In this document: positions 9,524-21,154 of the stretch, piece by piece
Position numbering within the stretch: position 1 is the stretch's first letter
How the letters are laid out: every line of letters starts with the position of its first letter
Source of the DNA: CAVYHX01 sp963768415
GTDB lineage: Bacteria > Pseudomonadota > Gammaproteobacteria > UBA9214
Direction of reading: 5' to 3'
NCBI GenBank assembly: GCA_963768415.1
Contig: CAVYHX010000017.1
Span: forward strand, 30,592 to 94,591
DNA length: 64,000 nt
Translations under genes and position numbers: made by a program
Notes under the pieces: generated by a model
Databases searched by the model: none
Told to the model about the DNA's origin: nothing
What the model saw: only the letters and a program-made list of their open reading frames with translations

Positions 9524-10516
9524 ATGGCAGCGCCTTCGGCAGATGCGCAGGCAGACACATGCAGGCGCAAGCGTGTGTTCCAGATTCTCGAGTTGGCCCG
9601 GCCTGATGACCGGATCAGCCGCTGGTTCGATATTTTTATCGTTCTATTTATCTCGATCAATATCCTGGCCATCATCCTTGGATCGGTGGGTTCACTGTAT
9701 AGCCGGTATGAACACCTGTTCTTCCGCTTCGAGATACTCTCCGTAGCGGTGTTCACTATCGAGTATCTGCTCAGGGTCTGGTCCAGTGTGGAACACCCCG
9801 GCGGAGACTATGCGCAACCTCTCGCAGGCCGGTTGCGCTTTTCCCTGACCCCGATGGCGCTGGTTGACCTGATGGCCTTCCTGCCGTTCTACCTGGGTAT
9901 GTTCTTCTCCCTGGACCTGCGCTTTCTCCGGGTCCTGCGGCTGGTGCGGATTTTCAAGCTGACCCGCTATTCCGCTGCGATGTCGATGTTACTGAATGTC
10001 CTGCAGGATGAAGCACGGGCATTCGGCGCTGCTTTCTTCATCCTGGTGGTCATTATGACGTTCGCTGCCAGTGGAATTTATTTATTCGAGCACGAGGTAC
10101 AACCCGACGCGTTCGGCAGTATCCCGGCGGCAATCTGGTGGGCCGTGGCGACCCTGACCACGGTTGGTTACGGTGATGTCACGCCGGTGACCGTGGGTGG
10201 CAAGGTATTCGGCAGTACTATCATGATTATCGGTGTCGGCATGGTGGCCTTGCCGGCGGGAATCCTGGCGTCCGCCTTTTCCGAACAGGTGCGCCTGCGT
10301 CGGGAGCAATACGAGGACCTGGCTGAAGAGGCGCTGGGAGACGGCATCATCACCGCGCAGGAACAACTGGAGATGGAGCGTACCCGTATCGAGCTGGGAT
10401 TAAGTGCAGAGGACGCCGGACAGATCTTTGCGCGTATCGCAAAGGAAGAGATTCACAGGAAAGGTGTCTGTCCGCATTGCCGCAAACCCCTGCAAAACAG
10501 GCGGCAGGGTGATTGA
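9524..10516 (+). CDS. Voltage-gated potassium channel (Kv/KvAP type)
   Basis: About 330 residues in the inner membrane. S1-S3 are hydrophobic segments beginning around FDIFIVLFISINILAII. S4 carries regularly spaced arginines (LRFLRVLRLVRIFKL). A pore loop with the potassium filter TVGYGD lies between S5 and S6. The cytoplasmic C-terminus is a helical, acidic region ending in CPHCRKPL, a two-cysteine knuckle that could bind metal. The start is uncertain: the ATG at 9524 gives a 26-residue leader before the conserved part, and an in-frame ATG at 9443 is possible. Confidence 0.87.
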   Translation: MAAPSADAQADTCRRKRVFQILELARPDDRISRWFDIFIVLFISINILAIILGSVGSLYSRYEHLFFRFEILSVAVFTIEYLLRVWSSVEHPGGDYAQPLAGRLRFSLTPMALVDLMAFLPFYLGMFFSLDLRFLRVLRLVRIFKLTRYSAAMSMLLNVLQDEARAFGAAFFILVVIMTFAASGIYLFEHEVQPDAFGSIPAAIWWAVATLTTVGYGDVTPVTVGGKVFGSTIMIIGVGMVALPAGILASAFSEQVRLRREQYEDLAEEALGDGIITAQEQLEMERTRIELGLSAEDAGQIFARIAKEEIHRKGVCPHCRKPLQNRRQGD

Positions 10517-10529
10517 CTAAACCGTCCGG

Positions 10530-11875
10530 CTAACGTTTCGTAATCCAGGCGCCATCAATACCCGGTTGCCGGTTCAGGTCGTCGGCCCCGGTCAATGCCG
10601 CGATCTTGGTGCGGTATCCGCGTACCCGGACACGATGCATGGTTGCCCCGTCGACATTGACAGTTTGCAATTCCGCAGCGATACCCTGGTCCCTGAATCC
10701 CGCCAGCATCCGCCGTGCAATCTTTTTACTCGAGTAGGAACCGAGCACAACCGACCAGCGGCCTGGCCGTGGCCGGACGGGTTTATCTGCGCTTGCGCTC
10801 TGTTGTGGTGGGGCCTGCAGGGCAGGCGCAGGAGCCGCCTGTTGCGGTGACTTTCAGGGCAGGCGCGGGGGCCGCCTGTTGCGGCGGGACTTTCAGGGCA
10901 GGCGCGGGGGCCGCCTGTTGCGGTGGGACTTGCAGGGCAGGTGCGGGATCAGTCTGCTTGGCTGGTGCAGCATCCTGATTCCGTGCCGGCACCGTTGCCG
11001 ATATCGGGATGAGCGGCGATGCCCCGGGATCATGGCGCAGGATAATGCCGGTATTGGTCCGGGTGGAATTGCCGCCGGCCGCCGGGGCGGGGAGTATATT
11101 CGGTGTGACTGCTATGGCCGGCGGCACCTGCTCCCAGGGTGATGTGAACCTGTCGCCGTGACCGGCGAGGGGTGCGGGTAATGCTGTACTGAACGCGGTG
11201 GCGGCCGGCGGAACGGCGGTGCTGACAGCCTGCCCGGCAGGTGCCCGGGGCAGTGGCAGCGCGAGTGTGCGCGTGCCGCTGTCGCCGGGGAACACACCCG
11301 CGACGGTTATCGGGGCAATTGGTGCTTCAGTGTTGTCAGCGAAGGCCGGCGCTGATTCATATTCAGGCAGTGCTGCGAGATCAGTAACAGCAGCATCATG
11401 GCCGGTTGATTTCCCGCTGGTCAGCGGGTCAGCCGGTCTTTGCACCCGGCCCGCCAGAATCCCGGCCAGGTGATCATCCGCGGGTAGCGGTGTGCCGCCC
11501 GAGACGGCGGAATTAGTCCGGTGGCATCACGGCATCGTTCTGGATGGACGCCAGCTGTTCGTCTGGCTGTCTGGTGAGGTATATGCCTGCTGTGCCGGCC
11601 AGCAACGCTACCAGCGAGAACACCACGAGAGCGGTGGCAACCCCCCCGCCCGAGCGCTGTACGGCACGCAAATGCATGTTGTCCTGTGACCTGTGCTGCC
11701 GGGTCTGGAGATCGTTCGAGGCGCGGGTATAGTCAATGACGCTTTCCACCGCAATGGCCGGGGGCATATTCCCATCATCCCATGACCCCCAGGGTCCTGC
11801 CCCGAAACCGGCGGCTCCCTCCGCGTGCATCTTCTGTCTGAATGCGATCAAATCCTCTTTATCGGCAAGGGGCAT
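10530..11875 (-). CDS. SPOR-domain membrane protein with Pro/Ala-rich linker (frameshifted)
   Basis: Read as one gene of about 447 residues. A cytoplasmic N-terminus (MPLADKEDLIAFRQK) is followed by one membrane helix near residues 80-103 (GVATALVVFSLVALLAGTAG). Then comes a long Pro/Ala/Gln-rich linker with tandem PPQQAAPAPALK repeats, and a C-terminal SPOR domain (VVLGSYSSKKIARRMLAGF). SPOR domains bind denuded peptidoglycan strands, so a cell-envelope or division role is likely. The frame breaks near 11518 and again near 10849, at the last linker repeat. The second break could be an extra base or a 2-base loss within the repeat. The three pieces join in the expected topology, which supports a single gene. 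Confidence 0.65.
10834..10949. repeat. 39-base in-gene tandem repeats (SPOR protein linker)
   Basis: Three near-identical units beginning GCCGCCTGTTGCGG start at 10834, 10871 and 10910. The normal unit is 39 bases (13 residues on the minus strand); the first is 37, which is where the frame is lost. Slippage-prone coding repeats of this kind can vary in copy number. Confidence 0.7.
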
Positions 11876-12074
11876 TGACTGATTCCTTAGCTGGTTGCGA
11901 CCGGGGTATCTGCTGGTGGCCGATAGTAACCTGACTGGCAGAAAAACTCACCGCAAAGACGCAAGAAAATTATGCCGCATGCGCCCGGTCCGGCAACTCC
12001 TGTGGCTGAATCTCCCAAACGAGGATTTCCTGTAACAACTGCTGTGTACCTCCCGCGCCTGCGGGTGGCAACGG

Positions 12075-13749
<1,675 letters not shown>

Positions 13750-13973
13750 AGTGAATGCTGCTCCGGCTCGACTGACGATGGACGCACATTATAGGCGCGG
13801 CAGATTATCGGGCAAGCTGCCGCTCTCGTAATAAACAGCGTTAGCAATATGTATCAAGTCGATGAGCTGGAAGGGTTATACAAACAGTCACTAGTCTGCA
13901 GTCGCCGGCAATTGCTCCCTGCGTTGTCTTGGGCGTCTGCTATTGGTGCACCGGTCAGATGCATTCAGATGTG

Positions 13974-14093
13974 GGTTGGGCGCAGCGTAGTGTGGACGCT
14001 GTACAGGGAAGTACGAGTGTCACGGAGCGCATGGATGCGCGGGAGTGACCGCAGGCAAGGGGCGTGAGCAGGATGCGCAAGCTTTGCCCAACC
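13974..14093. repeat. Dispersed element bounded by GGTTGGGC/GCCCAACC
   Basis: GGTTGGGC at 13974-13981 is the exact complement of GCCCAACC at 14086-14093. The inner flanks CGCAGCGTAG and GCGCAAGCTTT also resemble the short element at 19174-19207. It looks like a noncoding family of GTTGGGC-ended palindromes, here with an insert between the arms. Confidence 0.5.
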
Positions 14094-14143
14094 TGCAAGG
14101 CTTTGAGATCCATCACAGCGGGTTGCGGCCGGGAGTTCTGCCC

Positions 14144-14170
14144 TATAATATTTATGAAGAATATATTATA
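14144..14170. promoter_or_regulatory. AT-rich palindrome upstream of the deacetylase gene
   Basis: TATAATAT (14144-14151) and ATATTATA (14163-14170) form a perfect 8-base inverted repeat with an 11-base spacer. They sit in an approximately 57-base stretch (14142-14198) that is almost free of G and C, in a GC-rich genome. It could be a promoter, an operator or a nucleoid-protein site. It lies about 100 bases before the chosen start. Confidence 0.35.
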
Positions 14171-14268
14171 ACTATATGTAATTAAATATAAATAACAGGT
14201 GTCGACAGGGTCGCGCAAGCATGAATGCTATGGTTGCTGCATCTTGCCACCCGGGAGTGTTTCAGTTC

Positions 14269-15219
14269 ATGACAGCTCAGACCTGTGTATATATTGGCGC
14301 CGAACTGGCCGCGTATGGTTTCGGGGATGGGCATCCATTCGGGCCGGATCGGCTCGATGCATTCTGGCACCATGCCCGGTCAGCAGGGTCTGGAAAATCA
14401 GGTCACTGTGCGCGTACCCGTCACGGTCAACCGGGAAGCCATTGAACGTTTTCACACGCCTGCGTATGTCGACCGCGTCATCGCGCAGACACGGACGGGT
14501 GCGGGATATCTGGATTGCGGTGACACGCCGGCATACCCGGGTATCTACGAAGCGGCCTGCTATGTGGCGGGCAGCGTTCTGGATGCGATCGAGCGCCTGC
14601 TGTCCGGTGGGTGCCAGTACGCCTTTGTGCCGATTGCCGGGCTGCATCATGCCCGGCGTGACAGTGCCGCCGGGTTTTGCGTGTTCAATGACTGCGGTAT
14701 CGCGATTGAAACGCTGCGCCGCGTGCATGGCCTGCAGCGCATCGCCTATGTCGATATCGATGCCCACCATGGTGATGGCGTTTTTTACAGCTTTGAAGAG
14801 GACCCGGCAGTACTCATTGCCGACCTGCACGAGGACGGGCATTACCTGTATCCGGGTACCGGCACGGCGGCGGAGACGGGACGGGGAGCGGCCCGGGGAA
14901 CCAAGCTCAATATCCCCATGCCGCCCGGCGGCCGACGATGACGCGTTCTCTGGCGGCCTGGGAGACGGTTGAGGCCTTTCTCGATGCACGGCGGCCGGAG
15001 TTCATCCTGTTTCAATGCGGCGCGGACAGTATTGCCGGCGATCCCATCACCCACCTGCGCTATACCCCGCAGGCCCACCGGCATGCCGCGCAGCGCCTGT
15101 GCCGGCTGGCCGCGCGGCACTGTCCCGGCCGCTTGCTGGCGCTGGGCGGCGGTGGCTACGACCGCGGGAATCTGGCGCTGGCATGGACGGCCGTACTCGA
15201 GGCATTGATTGCCGGCTGA
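14269..15219 (+). CDS. Histone deacetylase-like amidohydrolase (three apparent frameshifts)
   Basis: A zinc hydrolase of the HDAC/acetylpolyamine/AcuC superfamily, likely acting on acetylated lysines or polyamines in the cytoplasm. Conserved parts are YGFGDGHPFGPDRLDAFW at the N-terminus, GLHHARRDSAAGFCVFND, the metal-site DIDAHHGDG, FQCGADS and the final GGGGYD. The frame breaks by single extra bases near 14380, 14930 and 14949. Correction gives 315 residues, normal for the family. The start at 14269 (MTAQTCVYIG) is the best guess; 14221 is an alternative. The exact substrate cannot be inferred from the sequence. Confidence 0.82.
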
Positions 15220-15341
15220 CAACCCTGCTGAAGCTGGGGTTATTTATCAGATCTGGTTCGCAACACCCTGTGAGTTGGGCTATTATCCCGATCACTGACA
15301 CACCGGACATTTCCTGTCCCGATTCATTCGAGTGAGCTGAC

Positions 15342-16604
15342 ATGTTTGATAAAGATATGCATATCGCCGGTTATGACGACGAACTCTGGAATGCCATCCA
15401 GGGGGAACGCCAGCGCCAGGAAGACCACATCGAGCTGATTGCCTCGGAGAATTACGCCAGCCCGCGGGTGCTGGAGGCGCAGGGGTCGGTGCTGACCAAC
15501 AAATATGCGGAAGGTTATCCCGGCAAGCGCTATTACGGTGGCTGCGAATATCGTCGATATCGCCGAGCAGCTGGCGATCGATCGGGCCAAGGCGCTGTTC
15601 AAAGCCGATTTCGCCAATGTCCAGCCGCACTCCGGCTCACAGGCCAATGCCGCGGTGTACCTGGCCCTGCTGCAGCCGGGCGATACCATTCTCGGCATGA
15701 GCCTCGCAGACGGCGGTCACCTGACGCACGGCTCCAAGGTGAATTTCTCCGGGAAATTATTCAAGGCGGTGCAGTATGGCCTGAATCCCGAAACCGGCGT
15801 GATCGATTACGACCAGGTGGAGGCGCTTGCGCACCAGCACATCCCGAAGATGATCGTGGCGGGTTTTTCCGCCTATTCGCTGCAGGTCGACTGGGAGCGC
15901 TTTCGTAGTATCGCCGACAGCATCGGTGCCTATCTGTTCGTGGACATGGCGCATGTTGCCGGATTGATCGCGGCGGGATCTCTATCCCAGCCCCGTCAAC
16001 ATCGCGGATGTCACTACCACGACGACACACAAGACCCTGCGCGGACCGCGTGGCGGCCTGATCCTGGCGCGTTCCGATGATGCCATCGAGAAGAAACTCA
16101 ACTCGCTGGTCTTTCCCGGTACCCAGGGTGGCCCGCTGATGCACGTGATTGCCGCCAAGGCGGTCGCACTCAAGGAAGCCATGGAGCCGTCCTTCAGGGA
16201 TCTATCAGCAGCAGGTGTTGCATAATGCGCGCAAGATGGCGGCCGTTATCATGGAGCGCGGCTACAAGGTGGTGTCCGGCGGGACCGATGATCACCTGTT
16301 TCTGGTGGACCTGATTGACAAGGGACTCACCGGTAAACAGGTCGATGCGGCGCTGGATTCCGCCAATATCACGGTCAACAAGAATGCCGTGCCCAACGAT
16401 CCGCAATCGCCGTTTGTGACCAGTGGCATCCGCGTCGGCACGCCGGCGATTACCACGCGTGGTCTCGGGGAGGAGGAGGCGGGCGACCTCGCCGGCTGGA
16501 TGTGCGACATCATGGACGACAGCAACAATCAGGATGTTATCGAATCGGTGCGCAGCAAGGTGCTCGAATTATGCAAGCGCTTTCCTGTCTACGAGTCCGT
16601 TTGA
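15342..16604 (+). CDS. glyA: Serine hydroxymethyltransferase (three apparent frameshifts)
   Basis: A PLP enzyme that interconverts serine and glycine and charges tetrahydrofolate with a one-carbon unit. Typical blocks are HIELIASENYASPRVLEAQG, YAEGYPGKRYYGGCEY and the PLP-lysine motif TTTTTHKTLRGPRGG near residue 230, plus the C-terminal SGIRVGTPAITTRG. Extra bases near 15552, 15978-15980 and 16201 fragment the frame; correction yields 419 residues, the usual length. The gene heads the conserved glyA-nrdR-rib block, with nrdR 18 bases downstream. Confidence 0.93.
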
Positions 16605-16622
16605 GCGATCCACTGGCCAATC

Positions 16623-17123
16623 ATGCATTGCCCTTTTTGCGGAGAACTGGATACCAAGGTAATCGACTCGCGGCTTGCCAACGAAGGTACGCAGGTGCGC
16701 CGGCGGCGTGAATGCGTTGCCTGCAGTGAACGCTTTACCACCTTCGAGTCGGCGGAGCTGGTGATGCCGCGCATCATCAAGAGTAATGGTGCGCGCGAGC
16801 CCTTTAATGAGAAGAAGATGACGGCAGGCATGATGCGGGCGCTGGAGAAGCGACCGGTGCAGCTGGAAAATGTCGATGCTGCCATCAGCCGTATAGAACA
16901 TCGACTGCGTGCCAGCGGAGAGCGCGAAGTGGCGTCGCGCCAGCTGGGCGAATGGGTCATGAATGAGTTGCGTGCACTCGACCAGGTGGCCTATGTGCGG
17001 TTTGCTTCCGTGTACCGGAGTTTCGAGGACGTCAACGCATTTCGGGAAGAGGTCGAGCGCCTGGAAAACGAACCGACCGCACAGGACCATAAAGACCAGA
17101 TATCGCTGCTACCGGAGGAATAG
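16623..17123 (+). CDS. nrdR: Transcriptional repressor NrdR
   Basis: A 166-residue zinc-ribbon/ATP-cone repressor that shuts off ribonucleotide reductase genes when dATP is high. The ribbon is CPFC at residues 3-6 and CVAC further on, the ATP cone covers roughly residues 49-139, and the reading frame is intact. It sits between glyA and ribD, the standard gammaproteobacterial location. The acidic C-terminal tail (ENEPTAQDHKDQ) is slightly longer than in many homologues. Confidence 0.95.
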   Translation: MHCPFCGELDTKVIDSRLANEGTQVRRRRECVACSERFTTFESAELVMPRIIKSNGAREPFNEKKMTAGMMRALEKRPVQLENVDAAISRIEHRLRASGEREVASRQLGEWVMNELRALDQVAYVRFASVYRSFEDVNAFREEVERLENEPTAQDHKDQISLLPEE

Positions 17124-17219
17124 TCCAGGTTATGACGTGTATGGGTGCTGGCGCAACATCCTGCATGCCTGAGACCGGACTGCCCCTGCCCGCGGTTACC
17201 GCTTGCTTCCCGAGACATC

Positions 17220-18323
17220 ATGACTGCCACGGCTGATCACGAATACATGGCGCGTGCCCTGCAGCTGGCCGAGCGCGGCCTGTTTACCACCGATCCCAAT
17301 CCGCGCGTCGGGTGCGTACTGGTCAGGGACGGAGCAATAGTCGGTGAAGGCTGGCACGAACGGGCCGGTGGGCCGCATGCGGAGGTCAATGCCCTGCAGC
17401 AGGCCGGTGCACAGGCGGCCGGTGCCACGGCCTATGTGACACTGGAACCCTGCTGCCACCAGGGACGCACGCCGCCGTGTACCACTGCCCTGATCAATGC
17501 CGGGATTGCGCGTGTTGTCGCGGGCATGGAAGACCCGAATCCGCAGGTGGCGGGCCAGGGTCTGGAGACCTTGCGGGCAGCCGGAATTGAAACCGGGTCC
17601 GGTCTGCTGGAAATCGCGGCCGCAGGGCTCAATCCCGGTTTTGTCATGCGCATGCGCCGGGCGCGACCCTGGGTGCGCCTGAAGCTGGCGATGAGTGTCG
17701 ACGGCCGTACCGCGCTGGCAAATGGCGCCAGCCAGTGGATCACCGGCCCGGCCGCACGCCGGGATGTGCACCGGCTGCGTGCCCGCAGTTCTGCCATTCT
17801 CACCGGTGTCGGGACGGTGCTGGCGGATGATCCCGCGCTGACGGCGCGACTCGATGACGTGGCGGCAGACCAGGTGCAACAGCCCCTGCGGGTGATACTG
17901 GATACGCATTTACAGACGCCGCCCGCTGCGCAGTTACTGGACCTGCACGGCGCAACGCTCATTCTCACCGCTGCGGCGAATGCGGCTGCGGCAACGGCGC
18001 TGACCCGGCCCGGTGTTACGATCACGACGCTGCCGCAACAACGCGGGCAGCTGGATCTGGCTGCGGTGTTACAGCACCTGGGTGCTTTGGCCATAAACGA
18101 AGTCCATGTCGAGGCCGGCGCTACCCTCGCGGGGGCGCTGCTGACTGCCGGACTGGTGGACGAGCTGGTGCTCTACATGGCGCCGCATCTGCTGGGTGAC
18201 ACGGCGCGCGGTCTGTTTGTATTGCCGGAACTGCAACAAATGGAGGAACGGATACAGTTATCCATCAGCGACATCCGCGCCGTTGGCCAGGACTGGCGCA
18301 TTACCGCGACGGTGGCCGGTTAA
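17220..18323 (+). CDS. ribD: Bifunctional pyrimidine deaminase/reductase RibD
   Basis: This enzyme carries out the second and third steps of riboflavin synthesis. The N-terminal deaminase domain has the zinc motifs HAE (GPHAEVNAL) and PCCHQGRTPPC. The C-terminal reductase domain begins around RPWVRLKLAMSVDGRTAL and has VEAGATLAGALL near the end. It has 367 residues, as usual. I prefer the ATG at 17220 over the longer frame from 17145, whose 25 extra residues are Pro/Cys-rich and unlike the family. Confidence 0.94.
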   Translation: MTATADHEYMARALQLAERGLFTTDPNPRVGCVLVRDGAIVGEGWHERAGGPHAEVNALQQAGAQAAGATAYVTLEPCCHQGRTPPCTTALINAGIARVVAGMEDPNPQVAGQGLETLRAAGIETGSGLLEIAAAGLNPGFVMRMRRARPWVRLKLAMSVDGRTALANGASQWITGPAARRDVHRLRARSSAILTGVGTVLADDPALTARLDDVAADQVQQPLRVILDTHLQTPPAAQLLDLHGATLILTAAANAAAATALTRPGVTITTLPQQRGQLDLAAVLQHLGALAINEVHVEAGATLAGALLTAGLVDELVLYMAPHLLGDTARGLFVLPELQQMEERIQLSISDIRAVGQDWRITATVAG

Positions 18324-18434
18324 TTAATTCAATTAATCAGCATCCAGGCCCGGAATCCGGGGAACGGTCACGGTATCTCTGACTAATTGAAATAATCATG
18401 TTATTGCGAAGTTTTTTTTATTCGGGTCGAAAAC

Positions 18435-19109
18435 ATGTTCACAGGAATCATACAGGCCGTGGGTACAGTGGCCACCCTGGAGCACCGGGGTGGTGACATG
18501 CGCATCGCTATCGCTGCGGGCAAGTTGCCCATGGACGATGTCGCGCTCGGTGACAGCATCGCGGTGAGTGGCGTCTGCCTGACCGTTGTGGAAAAGAGTG
18601 CGCAGGGTTTCAGCGCCGATATCTCGGGCGAGACACTCCGGCGGACACGCCTGGGGAGCCTTCGGGTCAATGATCCCGTCAACCTGGAAAAGGCCTTGAC
18701 GCTGGCCATGCGGCTCGGCGGACACCTGGTAAGCGGACATGTCGATGGTATTGGCAGCATTCTCCGGCGCCGGGAAGACAGCCGTTCCGTCCAGTTCACG
18801 GTGCGTGCGCCGGATGAGCTGGCCCGCTATATCGCCACCAAGGGGTCGGTGTGCGCCGATGGTGTGAGCCTGACGGTCAATGACGTGGATGGGGCTGAAT
18901 TCACCCTGAATATTGTGCCTCACACCCTGGAAGAGACCACTCTGGCCGGCTGGCGCGCGGGTCAGCAGGTAAATCTCGAAGTGGATCTGATCGCGCGTTA
19001 CCTGGAGCGCCTGTTGCAGGGGGATGCAGCGGCACAGCCGGGTACGGGCAACACCATTACCCGGGAAATCCTCGAAAGATTCGGGTTTACCGGTAACCAG
19101 AGCCAGTGA
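18435..19109 (+). CDS. ribE: Riboflavin synthase, alpha subunit
   Basis: It dismutates two 6,7-dimethyl-8-ribityllumazine molecules to riboflavin. The N-terminus MFTGIIQAVG and the two lumazine-binding barrels are present: GDSIAVSGVCLTV in the first and GSVCADGVSLTVNDV in the second. At 224 residues the length is normal. The 111-base gap from ribD contains an AT-rich stretch and TTTTTTT at 18414-18420 but no FMN riboswitch. Confidence 0.94.
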   Translation: MFTGIIQAVGTVATLEHRGGDMRIAIAAGKLPMDDVALGDSIAVSGVCLTVVEKSAQGFSADISGETLRRTRLGSLRVNDPVNLEKALTLAMRLGGHLVSGHVDGIGSILRRREDSRSVQFTVRAPDELARYIATKGSVCADGVSLTVNDVDGAEFTLNIVPHTLEETTLAGWRAGQQVNLEVDLIARYLERLLQGDAAAQPGTGNTITREILERFGFTGNQSQ

Positions 19110-19173
19110 TCTTCCGTGAACACCGGGAGTCAATCATGGATAATGCAACGCTATCGGTTGCTCCAGAGAATAT

Positions 19174-19207
19174 GTAGGTTGGGCAAAGCATAGCGTGCCC
19201 GACAACG
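19174..19207. repeat. Short dispersed palindrome (GTTGGGCA...TGCCCGACAAC)
   Basis: GTAGGTTGGGCAAAGCATAGCGTGCCCGACAAC folds into a hairpin with a GTTGGGC/GCCCGAC stem. It belongs to the same noncoding family as the longer element at 13974-14093 and lies between ribE and ribBA. Confidence 0.55.
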
Positions 19208-19285
19208 CAGACTGTTGCTCTGTTGTGCAGGGCCGCGATGGGCATCCTGCCATCTCGCGGCACATTACCGGAACCGGTTAACAGA

Positions 19286-20399
19286 ATGTTATTGAACACA
19301 GCTGAAGAAATTATCGAAGAGATCCGTGCGGGGCGTATGGTCATCCTGATGGATGACGAGGATCGTGAGAACGAGGGTGACCTCGTCATGGCGGCGAGCC
19401 ATGCGCGCCCCGAGGATATCAACTTCATGGCCAGTCACGGCCGCGGACTGATCTGTCTGACCCTGACGCGGGAACGTTGCGAGCAGCTGGCACTGCCCCT
19501 GATGGTGCGCCATAACGTTTCCCTGCACTCAACCAATTTTACGCTTTCCATCGAGGCGGCCGAGGGTGTCACCACCGGCATATCGGCCCAGGACCGTGCA
19601 CGCACCATCCAGGCAGCCGTCAGTCCGGATGCCTGTCCGCAGGATATCGTTCAACCCGGCCATATCTTTCCGTTGATGGCGCAACCCGGCGGCGTCCTGA
19701 ACCGCGCCGGCCATACCGAGGCCGGTTGCGACCTGGCCCGGCTGGCCGGGCTGGAACCTGCCGCAGTCATCGTGGAGATCTTGAACGAAGACGGGACCAT
19801 GGCGCGGCGCCCGGACCTGGAAATCTACGCACAGCGGCACGGGCTCAAGATCGGGACGATTGAAGACCTGATTCGTTATCGCATAGAAAACGAGAAAACG
19901 GTTGAGCGGGTGGCGGAAGTTGACCTGGCGACGGAGCATGGCGTGTTCCGCGCCTATGCCTACCATGACTCCATCGATGGTGCGACGCATCTGGCACTCA
20001 AGATGGGCGATATACAGCCGGATGAGCCGACCCTGGTGCGTGTGCACATGCTGAATACACTGGGCGATCTGGTCGATGCGCGCACCGAAGACTACGGCTG
20101 GCCGCTGCGGGATGCCCTGGCGTGTATCGCGCGGGCGGGCAAGGGCCTGGTCGTCATTCTGCGCTGGGAAGATACGCCGGAGGAACTGGTGGAGCGGATA
20201 AAGGCGTATCATATGCCCGCGGAGGAAGCAGCAGAAACTGGCACACAGGGAACCGGACGAGCTGCGTACCTACGGTGTCGGTGCGCAAATCATTGCGGAT
20301 GTGGGTGTACGCAGGATGCGCGTGCTCAGTGCGCCCAAGATCGTGCACGGCATCGCCGGCTTCGGGCTGGAAGTGGTCGAGTATGTGCCGTGCGAGTGA
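19286..20399 (+). CDS. ribB: RibBA-type protein: DHBP synthase with a degenerate GTP cyclohydrolase II domain (one frameshift)
   Basis: The N-terminal DHBP synthase domain is intact (MDDEDRENEGDLVMAA, HTEAGCDLARLAGL) and makes the four-carbon precursor of riboflavin. The C-terminal GCHII-like domain lacks the zinc-binding cysteines: where active enzymes have a Cys-rich DALGSLRCDC-type motif, this one reads LGDLVDARTEDYGWPLRDAL. The domain is therefore probably not an active cyclohydrolase, and a separate ribA should exist elsewhere. An extra base at about 20226-20235 shifts the last 55 codons; corrected length is 370 residues, ending at 20399. Confidence 0.88.
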
Positions 20400-20430
20400 T
20401 TTTAGTATGACAGTGAAGTAACCCCATAAA

Positions 20431-20540
20431 CTCCCTCTCCCTCAGGGAGAGGGTTGGGGGAGAGGGGATCGAATAGAGACACGGTCTTGATTCTTATATC
20501 CCCTCATCCTGTCCTTCTCCCGGAGGGAGAAGGGACGCAC
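20431..20540. repeat. CCCTCTCCC/GGGAGAGGG repeat, copy 1
   Basis: Two inverted repeats, CCCTCTCCCTCAGGGAGAGGG and CCTTCTCCCGGAGGGAGAAGG, flank an AT-rich core containing GGGGATCGA and ATCCCCTCATCC. The same architecture recurs at 32331-32434 and, rearranged, at 23131-23290. It fills most of the 262-base gap before ribH. Confidence 0.75.
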
Positions 20541-20661
20541 CGTTTTTTGTGTAGTGATTAGGTTATGTGTGGGGTCTTTAAAATGTATCCCGGATTCCGC
20601 TGTGTTTGATCCGGGCTACGTTATTTGTTCGTCGGGTACTGGTTGATACAGGAATCTATAC

Positions 20662-21138
20662 ATGGGTGATATAACAGTAAAGGAAGGTGAGCTGGTGATT
20701 CGCGATGCGCGCATCGCGCTGCTGGTATCCCGCTTTAACAGCTTTGTTGTCGACAGTTTGCTGGCAGGTGCACTGGACACATTGAAGCGTCACGGCGCGG
20801 ACGAACGTGACCTGGTGATTGTCAGGGTGCCGGGCGCCTACGAGATGCCACTCGCAGCACAACGCCTGGCGGCAGGCAAACGCTATGATGCGATTATCGC
20901 ACTGGGCGCCGTAATTCGCGGCGGCACACCGCATTTCGAGTATGTTGCCGGGGAGTGCACCAGGGGCCTGTCCTCCGTGTCGATGAAATACGATGTCCCG
21001 GTAGCCTTTGGCGTGTTGACTGTCGACACTATCGAGCAGGCCATCGAGCGAGCCGGTACCAAGGCCGGCAACAAGGGTGCCGAGGCTGCCATGTCAGCCA
21101 TCGAGATGATCAACCTGTTGCGTGGTCTGGACAGCTGA
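20662..21138 (+). CDS. ribH: 6,7-dimethyl-8-ribityllumazine synthase
   Basis: It condenses the RibB and RibD products into lumazine. The 158-residue protein has FNSFVVDSLLAGALDTL, VRVPGAYEMP and the active-site GAVIRGGTPHFEYVAGE, and the protein is intact. nusB follows with 16 bases between stop and start, so the two are probably cotranscribed. Confidence 0.95.
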   Translation: MGDITVKEGELVIRDARIALLVSRFNSFVVDSLLAGALDTLKRHGADERDLVIVRVPGAYEMPLAAQRLAAGKRYDAIIALGAVIRGGTPHFEYVAGECTRGLSSVSMKYDVPVAFGVLTVDTIEQAIERAGTKAGNKGAEAAMSAIEMINLLRGLDS

Positions 21139-21154
21139 CAGTAACGATATCGCG

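Larger units (their letters stand above)
13760..14268. other. 509-base intergenic region between ettA and the deacetylase
   Basis: No convincing gene is present. The region holds a long inverted-repeat element at 13974-14093 and an AT-rich palindrome at 14144-14170. Both are listed separately. The rest shows no structure I can name. Confidence 0.6.

Noticed and set aside
18324..18434. Possible FMN riboswitch before ribE (or before ribBA, ribH)
   Set aside because: None of the gaps in the riboflavin block contains the conserved RFN-element segments; only AT-rich sequence and dispersed repeats are seen.
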